Notes: a model not told the origin generated them from the letters alone. A DNA stretch of 64,000 bases from Candidatus Heimdallarchaeota archaeon (GCA_026702845.1 JADCLS010000004.1:306190-370189), one strand, 5' to 3'. Positions 1 through 9,455 are shown, counted from the stretch's first letter. Program-made: numbers and translations.

Positions 1-449
1 GTTAAACCAATTTATTATCATTTTTCAAGATAAATGTTTTTATGTTACCCCATCGTATTCTTAAATGAACTGCCATAGTACTAAGCTTAGCTGTAGAGTA
101 TGCGAAACCAATACAATTGTGTGTCTGGCCAGACTTTTTCATGTTCGGTATTATGGCAGGCTCAATTTATCCTTCTCAAGTTATCGGATAACTTAATCAT
201 TAATCCCGAAAGTATTCCTTAAAATATATCTTTCTAATTTCATTACTTCATCGATTTAGGGTCAGATTTAGCAATTTAAAGAAAACATCGTTCTGAAAAT
301 GAGGGTTATATAAGCATTGAGAGTCATCTCTAAAAGTGAAAGTTTATATATGAAATTGGCCCTCAGAAAAAAGAATTACAGATAAAATTAGATAAATAGC
401 CATAATTAACAATGAATCATAATTTTTCTAAAAGGTTTGAAATCATAAA
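1..449. other. Gene-free left edge
   Basis: No convincing reading frame or RNA gene is visible here. The stretch is AT-rich and has a TATA-like run near 340-350. It lies beyond the 3' end of the minus-strand 967-aa gene, and any gene it belongs to would lie outside the window. Confidence 0.5.
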
Positions 450-467
450 ACTAGTGAGATTGGATTA
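450..467 (+). repeat. 18-bp direct repeat, copy 1
   Basis: Reads ACTAGTGAGATTGGATTA. It matches three other copies at 7951, 8349 and 8500, all in the same orientation. This copy overlaps the last codons and the TAG stop of the minus-strand 967-aa gene. Read on the minus strand it continues into a T-rich stretch, as do the other copies, so a transcript-end or recombination-site role is conceivable. Confidence 0.7.
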
Positions 468-3354
468 TCAGTTTCAATTTGTTATACAATCGTTGCAGAT
501 CATCAAGTAAATCCGATTTTCTCACATGCATCTCTACTCCAAAATAAGTCAGTAGGAGGTCAGGTTCATCACTTTCAAGTATCTCTCCCAGCAACTCCTG
601 CAAAGAGTAACCATCTCCCTTGTACAGCACCTGTTTCAGCACCAGATCCGCCTCAGAGTATTCCAACACCAAATGATACTTACCTAGCTTTTTCTCAAGG
701 GAAATCTGATTGAATCTAGTATCAATTGGCTCACCACAATCATGACAGGATTGCTTATGATTTTGGATCCGTTGCTTCCACTTCCAAGTCTGTCTCACCA
801 ATAGATGATAATCTGCATAGTGATTATATCTCACACATTCCTCCATAAACTTCTCAAGCTGTTCTATATCTACACAATCATCACCAATTGGGATAAATTG
901 CTCAATCACGTTATTCCGCTCGAAAATCAATAATTTTTCATTATCTATTCCAACGCGTGGTTGCTCGAGGGAAATATCTGGATAAATACGAGCTAATATC
1001 TCCTTCATCTGGTTAAGCACCTCAAGTTTGGATTGTGGAATAAATGGGAATTCATCAACAGAAAAATTGCTATGGCTTCGCTTGATAACAAGAGACCCTT
1101 TCTTGTATCCAGTGTGAATTTCATACACTCTATCCAATACCAATAGTTTTTTGCTCTCAATCTCCACTACCCGGCCTTCTTTTACATCAAAAGTACTGGT
1201 ATTGATAAATGAAATATCACGGGGGTCTATGGTTTTTCCCTCTCTATACAATCCAATTTGCTTATCCAGAATAATTACCGAATACTCGTCTGTGTTCAAC
1301 TCATAATAGTTCTTTATAGATTGTGGATAAAATACAGGAGCTGTTTCTACCAGATGATACACATGTCTGAATAGTCGGGGTTGAATCTTCATATAATATC
1401 TACCTTTGATTGCTTGAACATGATCTTCAACAAAAAACCAGTATAGCTTGGAAATAATGATATCATCCCAGCCCCTCAACAGCTTGATGATATTGAGCTG
1501 CATTATGATCCAATCATGATTACGACGATATTCCTTACGCAACTTGGTAATGTAGGAGGCCCGAATTATCTCATGATTTAGAACCTCCTGTAGATTAAAA
1601 ATATCCTCTCCTCTTTGAATACGCTCCAGATCCTCATGATCAGAACGAATGTTGAATGAATGATACTTTTTCTTTCCCAAAACTGCATCAATGATTAATT
1701 TCACCTTCTGTTCCAGAACCTCAAAGGGATCAGCCACCTCAAAGTACTCCAGTTGTGTCTGCGGAATTATCGAGAACATATCTGGAATGATCACCTGTGG
1801 TTCAAATGACCTGTTAATTGATAGATCAATAAAAGTACTTGGAACATCTAATTCCTCTAGATCAGTATATACCTCATCATCAGGATCATAAGTAAACCAT
1901 TTCCCGGTCAAGTCAGTGGTGATTTCAGGTAGACTATAGGTGGCCCTTATTGGTTTCAATAAATACCCCTCATCATTAGTCAATTCCAGTCTTGTGGCAA
2001 TATCAAGAATAATACTTTCTGAAGTATCTATATGTTCCTGTTGTATTCTCTTGATATGAAGTCCATAGATAATACCATCATCAGAAAACTCATGCTTAAT
2101 CCCTGCAAGTTGAGTATCATATTGCAATGTATTTGATAGATCACAGATTCTCAGTATCCCATTTTGGGATAGATATCTAAAAATCTCTCTGAAATCCCCA
2201 TTTATTGAGTAATAATACTGCTCATCTGTCTTAATAGGATCAATCATCTGTTTTTTGGGATACTCACGTAACTGCAGCTTATGTGCTGGTCGGATTATGG
2301 TTATGGCGATATTGTACTCTTCAGACAGGATATATGTTCCTGATCTGATGGCATCCTCGAGGGTATTGTAAATGATGGATCTTACCAGCTTCTCCTTCTC
2401 ATATTCAAAAGCATCAAGAGTAATGATCCCAGTACCAATAGTGCATTTTCTTTGACATTCCCGTTGATAAATTCTCTCAATCTGATCTCTGTAAATCTCC
2501 ACTTGACGAATAGATTGTGAATTCTTACTGGAATTAATTGTGGAGGAGAATTCTCGAAAACTCATGAGCTGATATTTGATACCATGTTGTGAGTATTCCA
2601 GATAAGAATGCGTTTTCACATCAAGCAGCAAATAAGGCTCGTAATGATCCTTCAATCCCCAGTGTAAGATGAGTAAATCTGCGATAGCTGCATATTCATC
2701 AGATATATTAATCTCAGAGAGTACCAGATACTTTCCTTGAAAAGGAATATTGAAGAATTCTTTCAGCGGTCTATCACTCTTGATATACCCCCATCCAATC
2801 TCATTATGTACTTTTACACCAACTGTTTTTCTGAAATAATCCACATAATCAGTATATTCTCCCCCTGTGACTGATTTTGTATGTAATCGCTTCTCAAGTT
2901 TTAATTTCTTGGTAAAGGAATACATAACAGGTAATAGTTGGGTTAATTTGATACCACGTGATGAGTAATATTTGCAGGGATGTACATTCTTGATCTTTGA
3001 TAGATATGGTAGAAGTGTGTAGTAGAATTGCCTCATCTTCTGCTCATTAAGGGGATAATAACCCAGAAAAGTATAGAATGGAATTGTTATTATGGCCAGG
3101 TCAGGATCCCTGAAATGTATTTCAGATAATTCTCGTGCAATATCAAATGCTTGTTGCAGAATTGATCTGGGATCCTCTCCTCTTTTCTTTCTAACCAGTT
3201 CCACCAGTATCCCCAGAGCCTCGTAAAAACCATACATGTCATCACTAACCTCAATCTTCACCCCCGATTGATTGACAATCTGCTTACAGTATGCTATTGC
3301 CTTTCCTGTATAGATATTGGTTTTATTGTGCTGCTCAAAGAGAAACATCAGCAT
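451..3354 (-). CDS. Large protein with possible PD-(D/E)XK nuclease domain
   Basis: A 967-aa protein that I do not recognise as a whole. Residues about 210-265 resemble a PD-(D/E)XK nuclease core: an acidic residue in a hydrophobic strand (IADLLIL, D226), a second strand ending LLLDVKTH (D245, K247), then a helix with Q262. Clustered cysteines lie near residues 300-306 (RECQRKC), and a CHDC pair follows near residue 880, so metal binding is possible but incomplete. No signal peptide or membrane segments. A TATA-like box sits about 20 nt upstream, so the mRNA is probably leaderless and translation may start at Met3. The minus-strand Orc1/Cdc6-like ATPase lies upstream, separated by a plus-strand membrane gene. 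A defence or mobile-element role is speculative. Confidence 0.45.
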   Translation of the reverse strand: MLMFLFEQHNKTNIYTGKAIAYCKQIVNQSGVKIEVSDDMYGFYEALGILVELVRKKRGEDPRSILQQAFDIARELSEIHFRDPDLAIITIPFYTFLGYYPLNEQKMRQFYYTLLPYLSKIKNVHPCKYYSSRGIKLTQLLPVMYSFTKKLKLEKRLHTKSVTGGEYTDYVDYFRKTVGVKVHNEIGWGYIKSDRPLKEFFNIPFQGKYLVLSEINISDEYAAIADLLILHWGLKDHYEPYLLLDVKTHSYLEYSQHGIKYQLMSFREFSSTINSSKNSQSIRQVEIYRDQIERIYQRECQRKCTIGTGIITLDAFEYEKEKLVRSIIYNTLEDAIRSGTYILSEEYNIAITIIRPAHKLQLREYPKKQMIDPIKTDEQYYYSINGDFREIFRYLSQNGILRICDLSNTLQYDTQLAGIKHEFSDDGIIYGLHIKRIQQEHIDTSESIILDIATRLELTNDEGYLLKPIRATYSLPEITTDLTGKWFTYDPDDEVYTDLEELDVPSTFIDLSINRSFEPQVIIPDMFSIIPQTQLEYFEVADPFEVLEQKVKLIIDAVLGKKKYHSFNIRSDHEDLERIQRGEDIFNLQEVLNHEIIRASYITKLRKEYRRNHDWIIMQLNIIKLLRGWDDIIISKLYWFFVEDHVQAIKGRYYMKIQPRLFRHVYHLVETAPVFYPQSIKNYYELNTDEYSVIILDKQIGLYREGKTIDPRDISFINTSTFDVKEGRVVEIESKKLLVLDRVYEIHTGYKKGSLVIKRSHSNFSVDEFPFIPQSKLEVLNQMKEILARIYPDISLEQPRVGIDNEKLLIFERNNVIEQFIPIGDDCVDIEQLEKFMEECVRYNHYADYHLLVRQTWKWKQRIQNHKQSCHDCGEPIDTRFNQISLEKKLGKYHLVLEYSEADLVLKQVLYKGDGYSLQELLGEILESDEPDLLLTYFGVEMHVRKSDLLDDLQRLYNKLKLIIQSH

Positions 3355-3370
3355 TTAATTAAAGTAAATA

Positions 3371-3380
3371 CTATATAAGT
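3371..3380 (-). promoter_or_regulatory. TATA-like box of the 967-aa gene
   Basis: The minus strand reads ACTTATATAG, centred about 21 nt before the annotated ATG. With the usual archaeal spacing of about 26 nt, transcription would begin at or inside the start codon, so the transcript would be leaderless. Confidence 0.45.
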
Positions 3381-3544
3381 AGAAAAAAATCATTTAGGAG
3401 AAATTGAAAATCCTCTTCAATTATAATAAATTCTACAAAAATATCACATTGAATGTATTCTTATATTGTACTTCTTTTTTTTACTTAAATACAAGTTTTT
3501 CTCAGGTGTTTAGGTGATCAATATCACCGAAACGAGGAGAAAAT

Positions 3545-4219
3545 ATGAAGAAATATATTTCTTTTATTCTAAAAATTGTTGGAATTCTACTTATATTCAT
3601 AGGATCCAATCAAGTTTTCCTTATTGGCGAGATTAGTGTCGAGTGGGAATACGGCATGAGCCCTCCAGGGATGGCATCAAGTGTGAATGGCACATTATTC
3701 GAACTGGGCTTGAATGAATTCAATTCTTATACTATTGAATACAATGAAGTAAATGAATCTTTCGATTTTTCTGAATCAGATGAGGAAGTGGATCCAGAAA
3801 TCTCTGAATTGCTTAACATGATATATCAAGTATTATTGGCCGCAATAGCCCTGATCCTTTTAGGTGCTTTAATCCACCTCAAGAAATCATCGAAAATTGC
3901 ATCTTTCCTAATTCTTATAGGATGCGTTCTCACTGGAGGAATAGTGTATTTGATTTATACCTTGCAGGATCAGGTACTCAATCAGCTTCCTGGTGAGAGA
4001 CAGGGAGATGTGGTTATATCACCAGGTGAGACTACAATAATTGACGGAACGTCATACACCTGGAATTACTCGGCTATTCTTCATATTGGAGATGGGGTGA
4101 ATTTAATTATTTTTGGTGTAGTATCAGTTTTGATAGCACTCTTTATCAGAGGAAGTTATAACTACAAGAATAAAATTGATTTTGACTGGATCGATGATGA
4201 TGACGATTGGGATGATTAG
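3545..4219 (+). CDS. Four-TM membrane protein with acidic tail
   Basis: A 224-aa protein without recognised family. Hydrophobic segments lie at about residues 5-29, 90-112, 118-140 and 180-200. A polar, probably extracytoplasmic loop lies between the first two and another between the last two. The C-terminus is strikingly acidic (DFDWIDDDDDWDD). A GAGGAG-like ribosome-binding site lies just before the ATG. It sits alone on the plus strand between two minus-strand genes. Confidence 0.6.
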   Translation: MKKYISFILKIVGILLIFIGSNQVFLIGEISVEWEYGMSPPGMASSVNGTLFELGLNEFNSYTIEYNEVNESFDFSESDEEVDPEISELLNMIYQVLLAAIALILLGALIHLKKSSKIASFLILIGCVLTGGIVYLIYTLQDQVLNQLPGERQGDVVISPGETTIIDGTSYTWNYSAILHIGDGVNLIIFGVVSVLIALFIRGSYNYKNKIDFDWIDDDDDWDD

Positions 4220-4294
4220 TTACTGGTAATAAAATTATCATAGATTTTCAAAATATTATTGGATTTATTGTGTAGCTCAAAGAAACAAGGATTA

Positions 4295-5464
4295 TCAGAT
4301 TACTCTCTCCACTCGTTCCACCAGTATCTGAGCAGGAATATCATAGAGTGTGATCTTAGATCGTCGCTCTTGTTTCCTTTCCTTCAGCGTTCCAGCGGTA
4401 TGTGAGATTATCCCCAGTTTCTCCAGACTATCAATGCACTGTCTGTAGGTGGCCAGAGATTGCACATTGAACTCCTGCTCCTCACTCAGTAATTTGAATT
4501 TCTCATAGGATTCATTTACAGTTGTTGATACTTTATTTTTTCTTTGAAGTATCTTCCCGATAGCGAGTGCAGCAATCAGCTCATTCTTCTTCAAATCCTG
4601 AAAGATATCTGTTCGCAGTTCAGGATACACCTCAGTCTTGGCAGCTCTCACAAATTCGGCAGTGATACAATTCATACCCACTGCATTTGCCTTCAATCCA
4701 GCACGTAGCAGTATTTCTATCCCAAAGCGAGCATTGCGTGAACGAGAGCAAATATCAATAATAAGATCAAATACCTCATCTGATATCACATCTGCATAGA
4801 ATGCCATTTCCTTACGATAGGTCAGAATAGTCTCCAGTTCTCCACGTTCATATCCCTGTAAATTGATCTGATCCTGTACTCTTCCTGACAACTCAGTGGA
4901 TAACAGTAGACTCCACTCAGATCTTCGACAGATGATCAGGATAGATAGTCTCCCATTTCCAGACATGAATAATTCATTCATTGAGATGAATGCCAGTATA
5001 TCCTTACCTGAAAGCATAGATGCTTCATCAAGTGCAAGAACCAGCCGTTTATTCTCCTTTTCCAGACGGATAGCCAACATCTCCAGCAATTCCTCATCAG
5101 AAAAGCCTCTTCCTTGAATGTGAAAATTATCCATAGCAATTCTCCTCAAGATTGATGTCTTGGTTCTGAACGAATGGCAGTTGATATAGAACGTATCAAG
5201 ATTGATGTTATTTTTCACAGCTACATTTTTCAGATCTTCAAGCGTACGTTTAGCCAGAGTGGTCTTGCCTATCCCAGGAGGTCCAGTAATAGCTACATTC
5301 ATGGCATAAGTGTGATCAGGATCGAGAAGAATGGATAAATTCTCGACCATTTGCTCAATCTCCCTCTCTCTACAAGGCAACTCAGCAGGCACAAAATCAG
5401 GTAATAATGTAATCCTGTTGCGAAACACTGAATCAGCTTGTTTCCGAGCAAACATATTAGTCAT
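4295..5464 (-). CDS. Orc1/Cdc6-like AAA+ ATPase
   Basis: 389 aa, the usual length of archaeal Orc1/Cdc6 initiators. The N-terminus has the family layout: a Pro-rich lead, then CRERE (31-35), Walker A GPPGIGKTT (61-69), Walker B LVLALDEA (141-148), and a sensor-2-like SRSRNARFGIEILLRAG near 235. The C-terminal third (about 290-389) fits a winged helix. These proteins bind origin repeats and load MCM in an ATP-dependent way. The upstream 266 bp are AT-rich, but I see no clear origin-recognition box, so this may be a non-initiator paralog, possibly linked to the neighbouring large orphan gene. Family call good, role uncertain. Confidence 0.75.
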   Translation of the reverse strand: MTNMFARKQADSVFRNRITLLPDFVPAELPCREREIEQMVENLSILLDPDHTYAMNVAITGPPGIGKTTLAKRTLEDLKNVAVKNNINLDTFYINCHSFRTKTSILRRIAMDNFHIQGRGFSDEELLEMLAIRLEKENKRLVLALDEASMLSGKDILAFISMNELFMSGNGRLSILIICRRSEWSLLLSTELSGRVQDQINLQGYERGELETILTYRKEMAFYADVISDEVFDLIIDICSRSRNARFGIEILLRAGLKANAVGMNCITAEFVRAAKTEVYPELRTDIFQDLKKNELIAALAIGKILQRKNKVSTTVNESYEKFKLLSEEQEFNVQSLATYRQCIDSLEKLGIISHTAGTLKERKQERRSKITLYDIPAQILVERVERVI

Positions 5465-5731
5465 TATCCTATAATCTATCTGTTTAAATTAATAAAATTA
5501 AAGTCAGAGTGAATTATAAGTGAAATTTACCTTTTTCTTAATCTCTGGTTTCTGTATCTTAAAAGGATAATATCTGAAGATATAAAGATAAATCATATTT
5601 CTCTTATTTAATATAAGGTTATTTTTTAATTAATAAATCATCATATGAAGGAGTTCATGCGAATAATCAATTATTTGAATTCTCTTACTTTCATCTCAAT
5701 CATTCCCTATTTGAAATAATATCTATTTTTA

Positions 5732-6508
5732 GTGGAAAATACTTATTACTTTCCCATATTGCGAATGGATATGGAATTAAAAATGATTAATGGGTTCATA
5801 ATAGTATTCAATATCATCTTAGGAATTTTCTCTTTGATGTATCTCCTTTCACTTGATTTTATCGATCTTGTGCACGGAGATCCAGTCGTCGGTTTAGATT
5901 TATGGTTTTTCAGTTTAATATTTTTATCTCTTTTCTCTCAAATGATTTTTATTTTCATCAATTACTACCATACATCAATAATTCAATCAAAGAAACTATT
6001 TCTTTCAATTTTTATCTATCCAATCATGTATTTATTTTCTCTTATACTGATGGGTGCCCTTTTATCAGGTAGTAATATGGGGAATATATTCATACAAATA
6101 CAGTCTTCTAATTATGATTTTGGAGGATTATCTTTAGAACATCTCGGTACATATTTGATAGTAATACCATCTATCTATTTATTATTATCACTTTTCGCAT
6201 TACCTAAAATATATCTTAATTGGAGACAAGAGAAATTAATTGATTCAAAGCAATCTATACTAAATATTTTGAATCAGATAAGCTCAGATATTCCTGTTCC
6301 TATCACACGTTTCACTAGTTTAGTTAAACTTAATATAGAGAATACAGAAACAATTTTAATTGATCTCTGTAATGAATACCCTGAAATTGGAGAATATAAG
6401 AACATCGAGCAAGTTTTTGTAAAGAAGGATTTAACGAATGAATTAATAGACCAACTTATGGCAGATTTTGAAATTGCAGAAAAGGAGAAGATTGGAAAAA
6501 TTGACTAA
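5732..6508 (+). CDS. Four-TM membrane protein, unknown
   Basis: 258 aa from a GTG start; an ATG twelve codons in (5765) is an alternative. Four hydrophobic segments occupy roughly residues 18-42, 55-80, 88-112 and 135-160. A soluble C-terminal portion of about 95 residues follows, rich in charged residues and probably cytoplasmic. No family recognised. Codon use is very AT-rich, as in the surrounding accessory genes. Confidence 0.55.
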   Translation: MENTYYFPILRMDMELKMINGFIIVFNIILGIFSLMYLLSLDFIDLVHGDPVVGLDLWFFSLIFLSLFSQMIFIFINYYHTSIIQSKKLFLSIFIYPIMYLFSLILMGALLSGSNMGNIFIQIQSSNYDFGGLSLEHLGTYLIVIPSIYLLLSLFALPKIYLNWRQEKLIDSKQSILNILNQISSDIPVPITRFTSLVKLNIENTETILIDLCNEYPEIGEYKNIEQVFVKKDLTNELIDQLMADFEIAEKEKIGKID

Positions 6509-6710
6509 GTGATTAACAATGAAATCATTGAAGCTCATTCCCATTTTAATGAAAATTCACCTTTTAAAGAAATACCCATTCCCACTTAAATGAAAAAATC
6601 TCTTTTAAACATTTGAAGAGACAATCCATTTGGGAGATTTTCTAATACAACTCCATTAAAGATCACAATCCAGTTAAGGCATTATTGAAAATTAGATAGG
6701 TTAATAAGCT

Positions 6711-6977
6711 ATGATGTCAGAAGTCAGTATGGACGTAGTCGATGTCTTTGATTCAGCATCAGCCAAGGTATTACAAGTATTATTCAACAATCCCAGCGGA
6801 TTGAGAATCACCAGCATCGCATCAGATTGTGGAGAGTGTCTATCTGAGGTCAGGGACACACTGAAAAAGTTGATACATCTACAATTGGTACGGGAGGAGG
6901 ATAAGCGATATGTTTTTAGTAAGAAAACACCTCATGGAAGGAAATTACATCGATTATTTGATACTTGGAATCAGTAG
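6711..6977 (+). CDS. Small winged-helix DNA-binding protein
   Basis: 88 aa, almost entirely one winged helix-turn-helix: a first helix with SASAKVLQVLFNN, the turn-helix SGLRITSIASDCGECLSEV, a recognition helix RDTLKKLIHLQLV and a wing REEDKRYVFSKK. This resembles ArsR/MarR-type archaeal regulators. There is no effector domain, so it probably acts as a dimeric DNA-binding protein. The following secreted thioredoxin-like gene is a possible target, but nothing proves the link. Confidence 0.65.
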   Translation: MMSEVSMDVVDVFDSASAKVLQVLFNNPSGLRITSIASDCGECLSEVRDTLKKLIHLQLVREEDKRYVFSKKTPHGRKLHRLFDTWNQ

Positions 6978-7258
6978 AAGTATGGATATACGTCATTACT
7001 GATGATGAGAAAATTTTTTTACTTAAATATCAAATCTATTTTGATCTACTATGTGGAACCGACTACAGCATTTATTTATCAAATTCAAAGAGTTCTTCAC
7101 TAAACCAATATTTTCACCTGCAATGCATTAATCAATTATATTTTCCTTTTCATAAAATTGTTCAGAATGGAAATCTAATGAATAATATGAAAAATGCCAC
7201 GATCAATCCATAATACATATGTACGAGTTGCTGTATACTTCATTGAATAGGTGAGAAA

Positions 7259-7861
7259 ATGCGGTTCCTTAAATTATTATTCTTGGTTCTATTAATTCAA
7301 CCAGCATCTGCTTATGAGATAAATTACAGCTTCACAGATCTTGATAATAAAGACATTCCGTATTCTCACTACGAAGGCTCCTATCTCTTTATCGAGGCAA
7401 TTTGGACAGAGTGTAGGCCATGTATCACTTATCACACAACGGTTATTTCTCTGTATGAAACTTACAAGGAGGATCTGCAATTCCTAACAGTTGCGGTATT
7501 CAATGGATCAGATACAGTGGATACAGCAAGGGATTTCCAGACAGAGTATGGTGGATCTTGGGCCTTTGGTCTGGATCAAGGGTGGTTACGACTACAATAT
7601 GAGTTCGAGAGTGTACCAACCACACTGATCCTAGATAGTCAAGGAAATCTGCTTCAATCCTGGGTGGGTTTCCAGGAAGAAAATGTAATTTCTTACTGGA
7701 TTGAGTTCAATATCCGAGATAATACCGATGCAACTCCCCCTAGCACTTACACCTTTGTTTACGATGACCCTTATTTTCCACCATTCAGGAACATTATGAG
7801 ATGGTTAGTGATTATTGCAATTCTTAGTTTCACCATCAAAAAATTTCTACCAAAAAGTTAA
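7259..7861 (+). CDS. Secreted membrane-anchored thioredoxin-fold protein
   Basis: 200 aa. A signal peptide (residues 1-18, ending PASA) precedes a thioredoxin/TlpA-like domain with a redox motif WTECRPC (C52 and C55). The cis-Pro region is at VPTTLILDSQG. A C-terminal membrane segment (about 178-195) ends in basic residues, so the domain faces outside and is anchored. A paralog with the same layout (CTVC) lies at 50508-51122. Likely role: disulfide reduction or isomerisation of extracytoplasmic proteins, inferred from the fold. Confidence 0.75.
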   Translation: MRFLKLLFLVLLIQPASAYEINYSFTDLDNKDIPYSHYEGSYLFIEAIWTECRPCITYHTTVISLYETYKEDLQFLTVAVFNGSDTVDTARDFQTEYGGSWAFGLDQGWLRLQYEFESVPTTLILDSQGNLLQSWVGFQEENVISYWIEFNIRDNTDATPPSTYTFVYDDPYFPPFRNIMRWLVIIAILSFTIKKFLPKS

Positions 7862-7950
7862 TACAAAATTTTACCGAATTGACTGAACCAGTTCCTCCAT
7901 CTCTAGATCGATCACATCTTTCAATGCAACCAAGTACAAACATGCAAAAT

Positions 7951-7968
7951 ACTAGTGAAGTTGGATTA
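7951..7968 (+). repeat. 18-bp direct repeat, copy 2
   Basis: Reads ACTAGTGAAGTTGGATTA, identical to copy 4 at 8500. It begins 2 nt beyond the stop codon of the minus-strand 113-aa gene. Confidence 0.75.
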
Positions 7969-7970
7969 GA

Positions 7971-8312
7971 TTAATTCAATTTTACTAAGATAACATCAAT
8001 TGCCCTCTGAAAGCACCGTAGACTTAGATTGCTTGAGAATACAAAAGACGATGACTGAACCATCCGTATTTTATCTAGCTCAGATTGGATTTCCTCAAAA
8101 TTACTCGCATTTACCTTGCAGAACTCCACCACATCGTCGGCCTTAGTAATCTCAAGACTACTCACATCAAATCCTTGCTTATCCAGATCAATCGTCTCAA
8201 GGACTGCACCAAGCATCCAAAAGGTTTCTCTTGTCTTAGGTAATCTTGGTGTGTAGAACAATTTGATTACCTCACGTTTGGTAAGATGATCCCGACAGTA
8301 TTGATATGACAT
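7971..8312 (-). CDS. Hypothetical protein, 113 aa
   Basis: Unrecognised soluble protein with one cysteine-containing helical segment and no membrane segments. It is bracketed by two copies of the 18-bp direct repeat (7951 and 8349), which makes it look like a small cassette. No ribosome-binding site is obvious. Coding status is plausible from length and amino-acid composition only. Confidence 0.45.
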   Translation of the reverse strand: MSYQYCRDHLTKREVIKLFYTPRLPKTRETFWMLGAVLETIDLDKQGFDVSSLEITKADDVVEFCKVNASNFEEIQSELDKIRMVQSSSFVFSSNLSLRCFQRAIDVILVKLN

Positions 8313-8348
8313 GATAATTCACAAGTGATTAGATTATTAAGCAAAAAA

Positions 8349-8366
8349 ACTAGTGAGGTTGGATTG
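8349..8366 (+). repeat. 18-bp direct repeat, copy 3
   Basis: Reads ACTAGTGAGGTTGGATTG, two substitutions from copies 2 and 4. It lies upstream of the minus-strand 113-aa gene in a 230-bp gap without a credible gene. Confidence 0.7.
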
Positions 8367-8499
8367 ACTAAATCACTATATTTTATGGGATGTTATGGAT
8401 TGCCCAGACCAAATCCGTTCTAAAAGGTAAATATTTGCATTTGATTACCTCAAAATAATATGTGGTGGAGATTATCATAGAATCACAATAAATGAAAAA

Positions 8500-8517
8500 A
8501 CTAGTGAAGTTGGATTA
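8500..8517 (+). repeat. 18-bp direct repeat, copy 4
   Basis: Reads ACTAGTGAAGTTGGATTA, identical to copy 2. It lies 25 nt beyond the stop codon of the minus-strand 217-aa gene and, on the minus strand, leads into a run of six T. Confidence 0.75.
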
Positions 8518-8542
8518 TACTACATTATTTTGAATACAACTA

Positions 8543-9196
8543 TCAGCTAACAATCTTGGCAATCTCAGTCATGTAACTCCGCATCTCATCCAGAGAACCC
8601 TCAGCCGGGATCCCCCTCACCACATGATCAAATTCCTTTCGTGGCATATGCTGCTTCTTACTTCCCTCAATTTGCCTAAGAACAAACAGCATGACCTGGT
8701 ACGTACCCACAGTGAGTGGAGAACGATCCAGATAATTCAGCAGCGTCAAGTATCCATCAAGCGAAAAAGATTGCTCATTCACATAATCAAACCCGAGAAT
8801 CTCATCAGCTCTGGCAAACAGCAGATATTGAGAAATCTTGAACATCTGGCCAAACCGCGTATTCCACTTGGTAATGGGCAGCTCATCACCAACAAGTCCA
8901 TCAACCCAATCCTCAAAATGATGTGCATTCATCCTAAGGGCAAATTGAGGCCGATAATCAACTTCAGCCTCCAGGGTGAGTATCAACTTACTGATGAATT
9001 GATCAAAGGGTAGATACTCATGATCGAGAGAGAACAAATCCCCTTCTCGGTCCATCCTAATTGTTGAATGTACCAGTTGAGTAGCATCTTTTAGTATATA
9101 GGCAGTGGCAAGGGTATACTCGTCATTTAGATGAATATACCCAAAATGAAGGTTTCTAAACCTCAGTTTTTGTGGGGTAATACAATAATATTCCAT
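8543..9196 (-). CDS. Hypothetical protein, 217 aa
   Basis: Unrecognised soluble, mostly helical protein without membrane segments or obvious catalytic motif. The start is well supported: GGAGG on the minus strand (9204-9208) lies 7 nt before the ATG. The stop codon of the upstream 78-aa gene abuts that ATG, so the two are translated from one mRNA. The pair is followed by the 18-bp repeat. Function unknown. Confidence 0.6.
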   Translation of the reverse strand: MEYYCITPQKLRFRNLHFGYIHLNDEYTLATAYILKDATQLVHSTIRMDREGDLFSLDHEYLPFDQFISKLILTLEAEVDYRPQFALRMNAHHFEDWVDGLVGDELPITKWNTRFGQMFKISQYLLFARADEILGFDYVNEQSFSLDGYLTLLNYLDRSPLTVGTYQVMLFVLRQIEGSKKQHMPRKEFDHVVRGIPAEGSLDEMRSYMTEIAKIVS

Positions 9197-9433
9197 TTAA
9201 TTTCCTCCAAATTTGAATTTCCGATAACGAGACATAATTTCAGCCATCACTTGCAGATACTGGGGAGTGGGCAGCGTTTCAATCTTCTTCCTACTGATAT
9301 ATTCTCGTATTCTATTTTTATCTCGTTCTGGAATATCAATCATGAATTTGTGAGTTAATTCCATATTTGTCCGAATAATATCAACATACAGCTGCTTGAT
9401 CTGAAATCTTGGTAGATTATGTCTCCGTGTCAT
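9197..9433 (-). CDS. Small basic hypothetical protein, 78 aa
   Basis: A lysine/arginine-rich 78-aa protein, first gene of a two-gene operon with the 217-aa orphan. A TATA-like box (GCTTTATATG on the minus strand, 9456-9465) lies about 26 nt before the ATG, which suggests a leaderless transcript and supports this start. No domain recognised; the basic helical composition would suit nucleic-acid binding, but that is only a guess. Confidence 0.55.
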   Translation of the reverse strand: MTRRHNLPRFQIKQLYVDIIRTNMELTHKFMIDIPERDKNRIREYISRKKIETLPTPQYLQVMAEIMSRYRKFKFGGN

Positions 9434-9455
9434 CTGAAATATATATGTCGATTCT

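Noticed and set aside
5465..5731. Replication origin next to the Orc1/Cdc6-like gene
   Set aside because: AT-rich, but no origin-recognition-box-like repeats could be found by eye.
6965..7213. 82-aa plus-strand frame after the winged-helix gene
   Set aside because: It overlaps the winged-helix gene, has a low-complexity composition and no ribosome-binding site or domain.
8349..8517. CRISPR or integron-type array from the repeated 18-mers
   Set aside because: The repeats are irregularly spaced (151 to 7501 bp), with genes rather than spacers between them, and no cas or integrase gene is seen.
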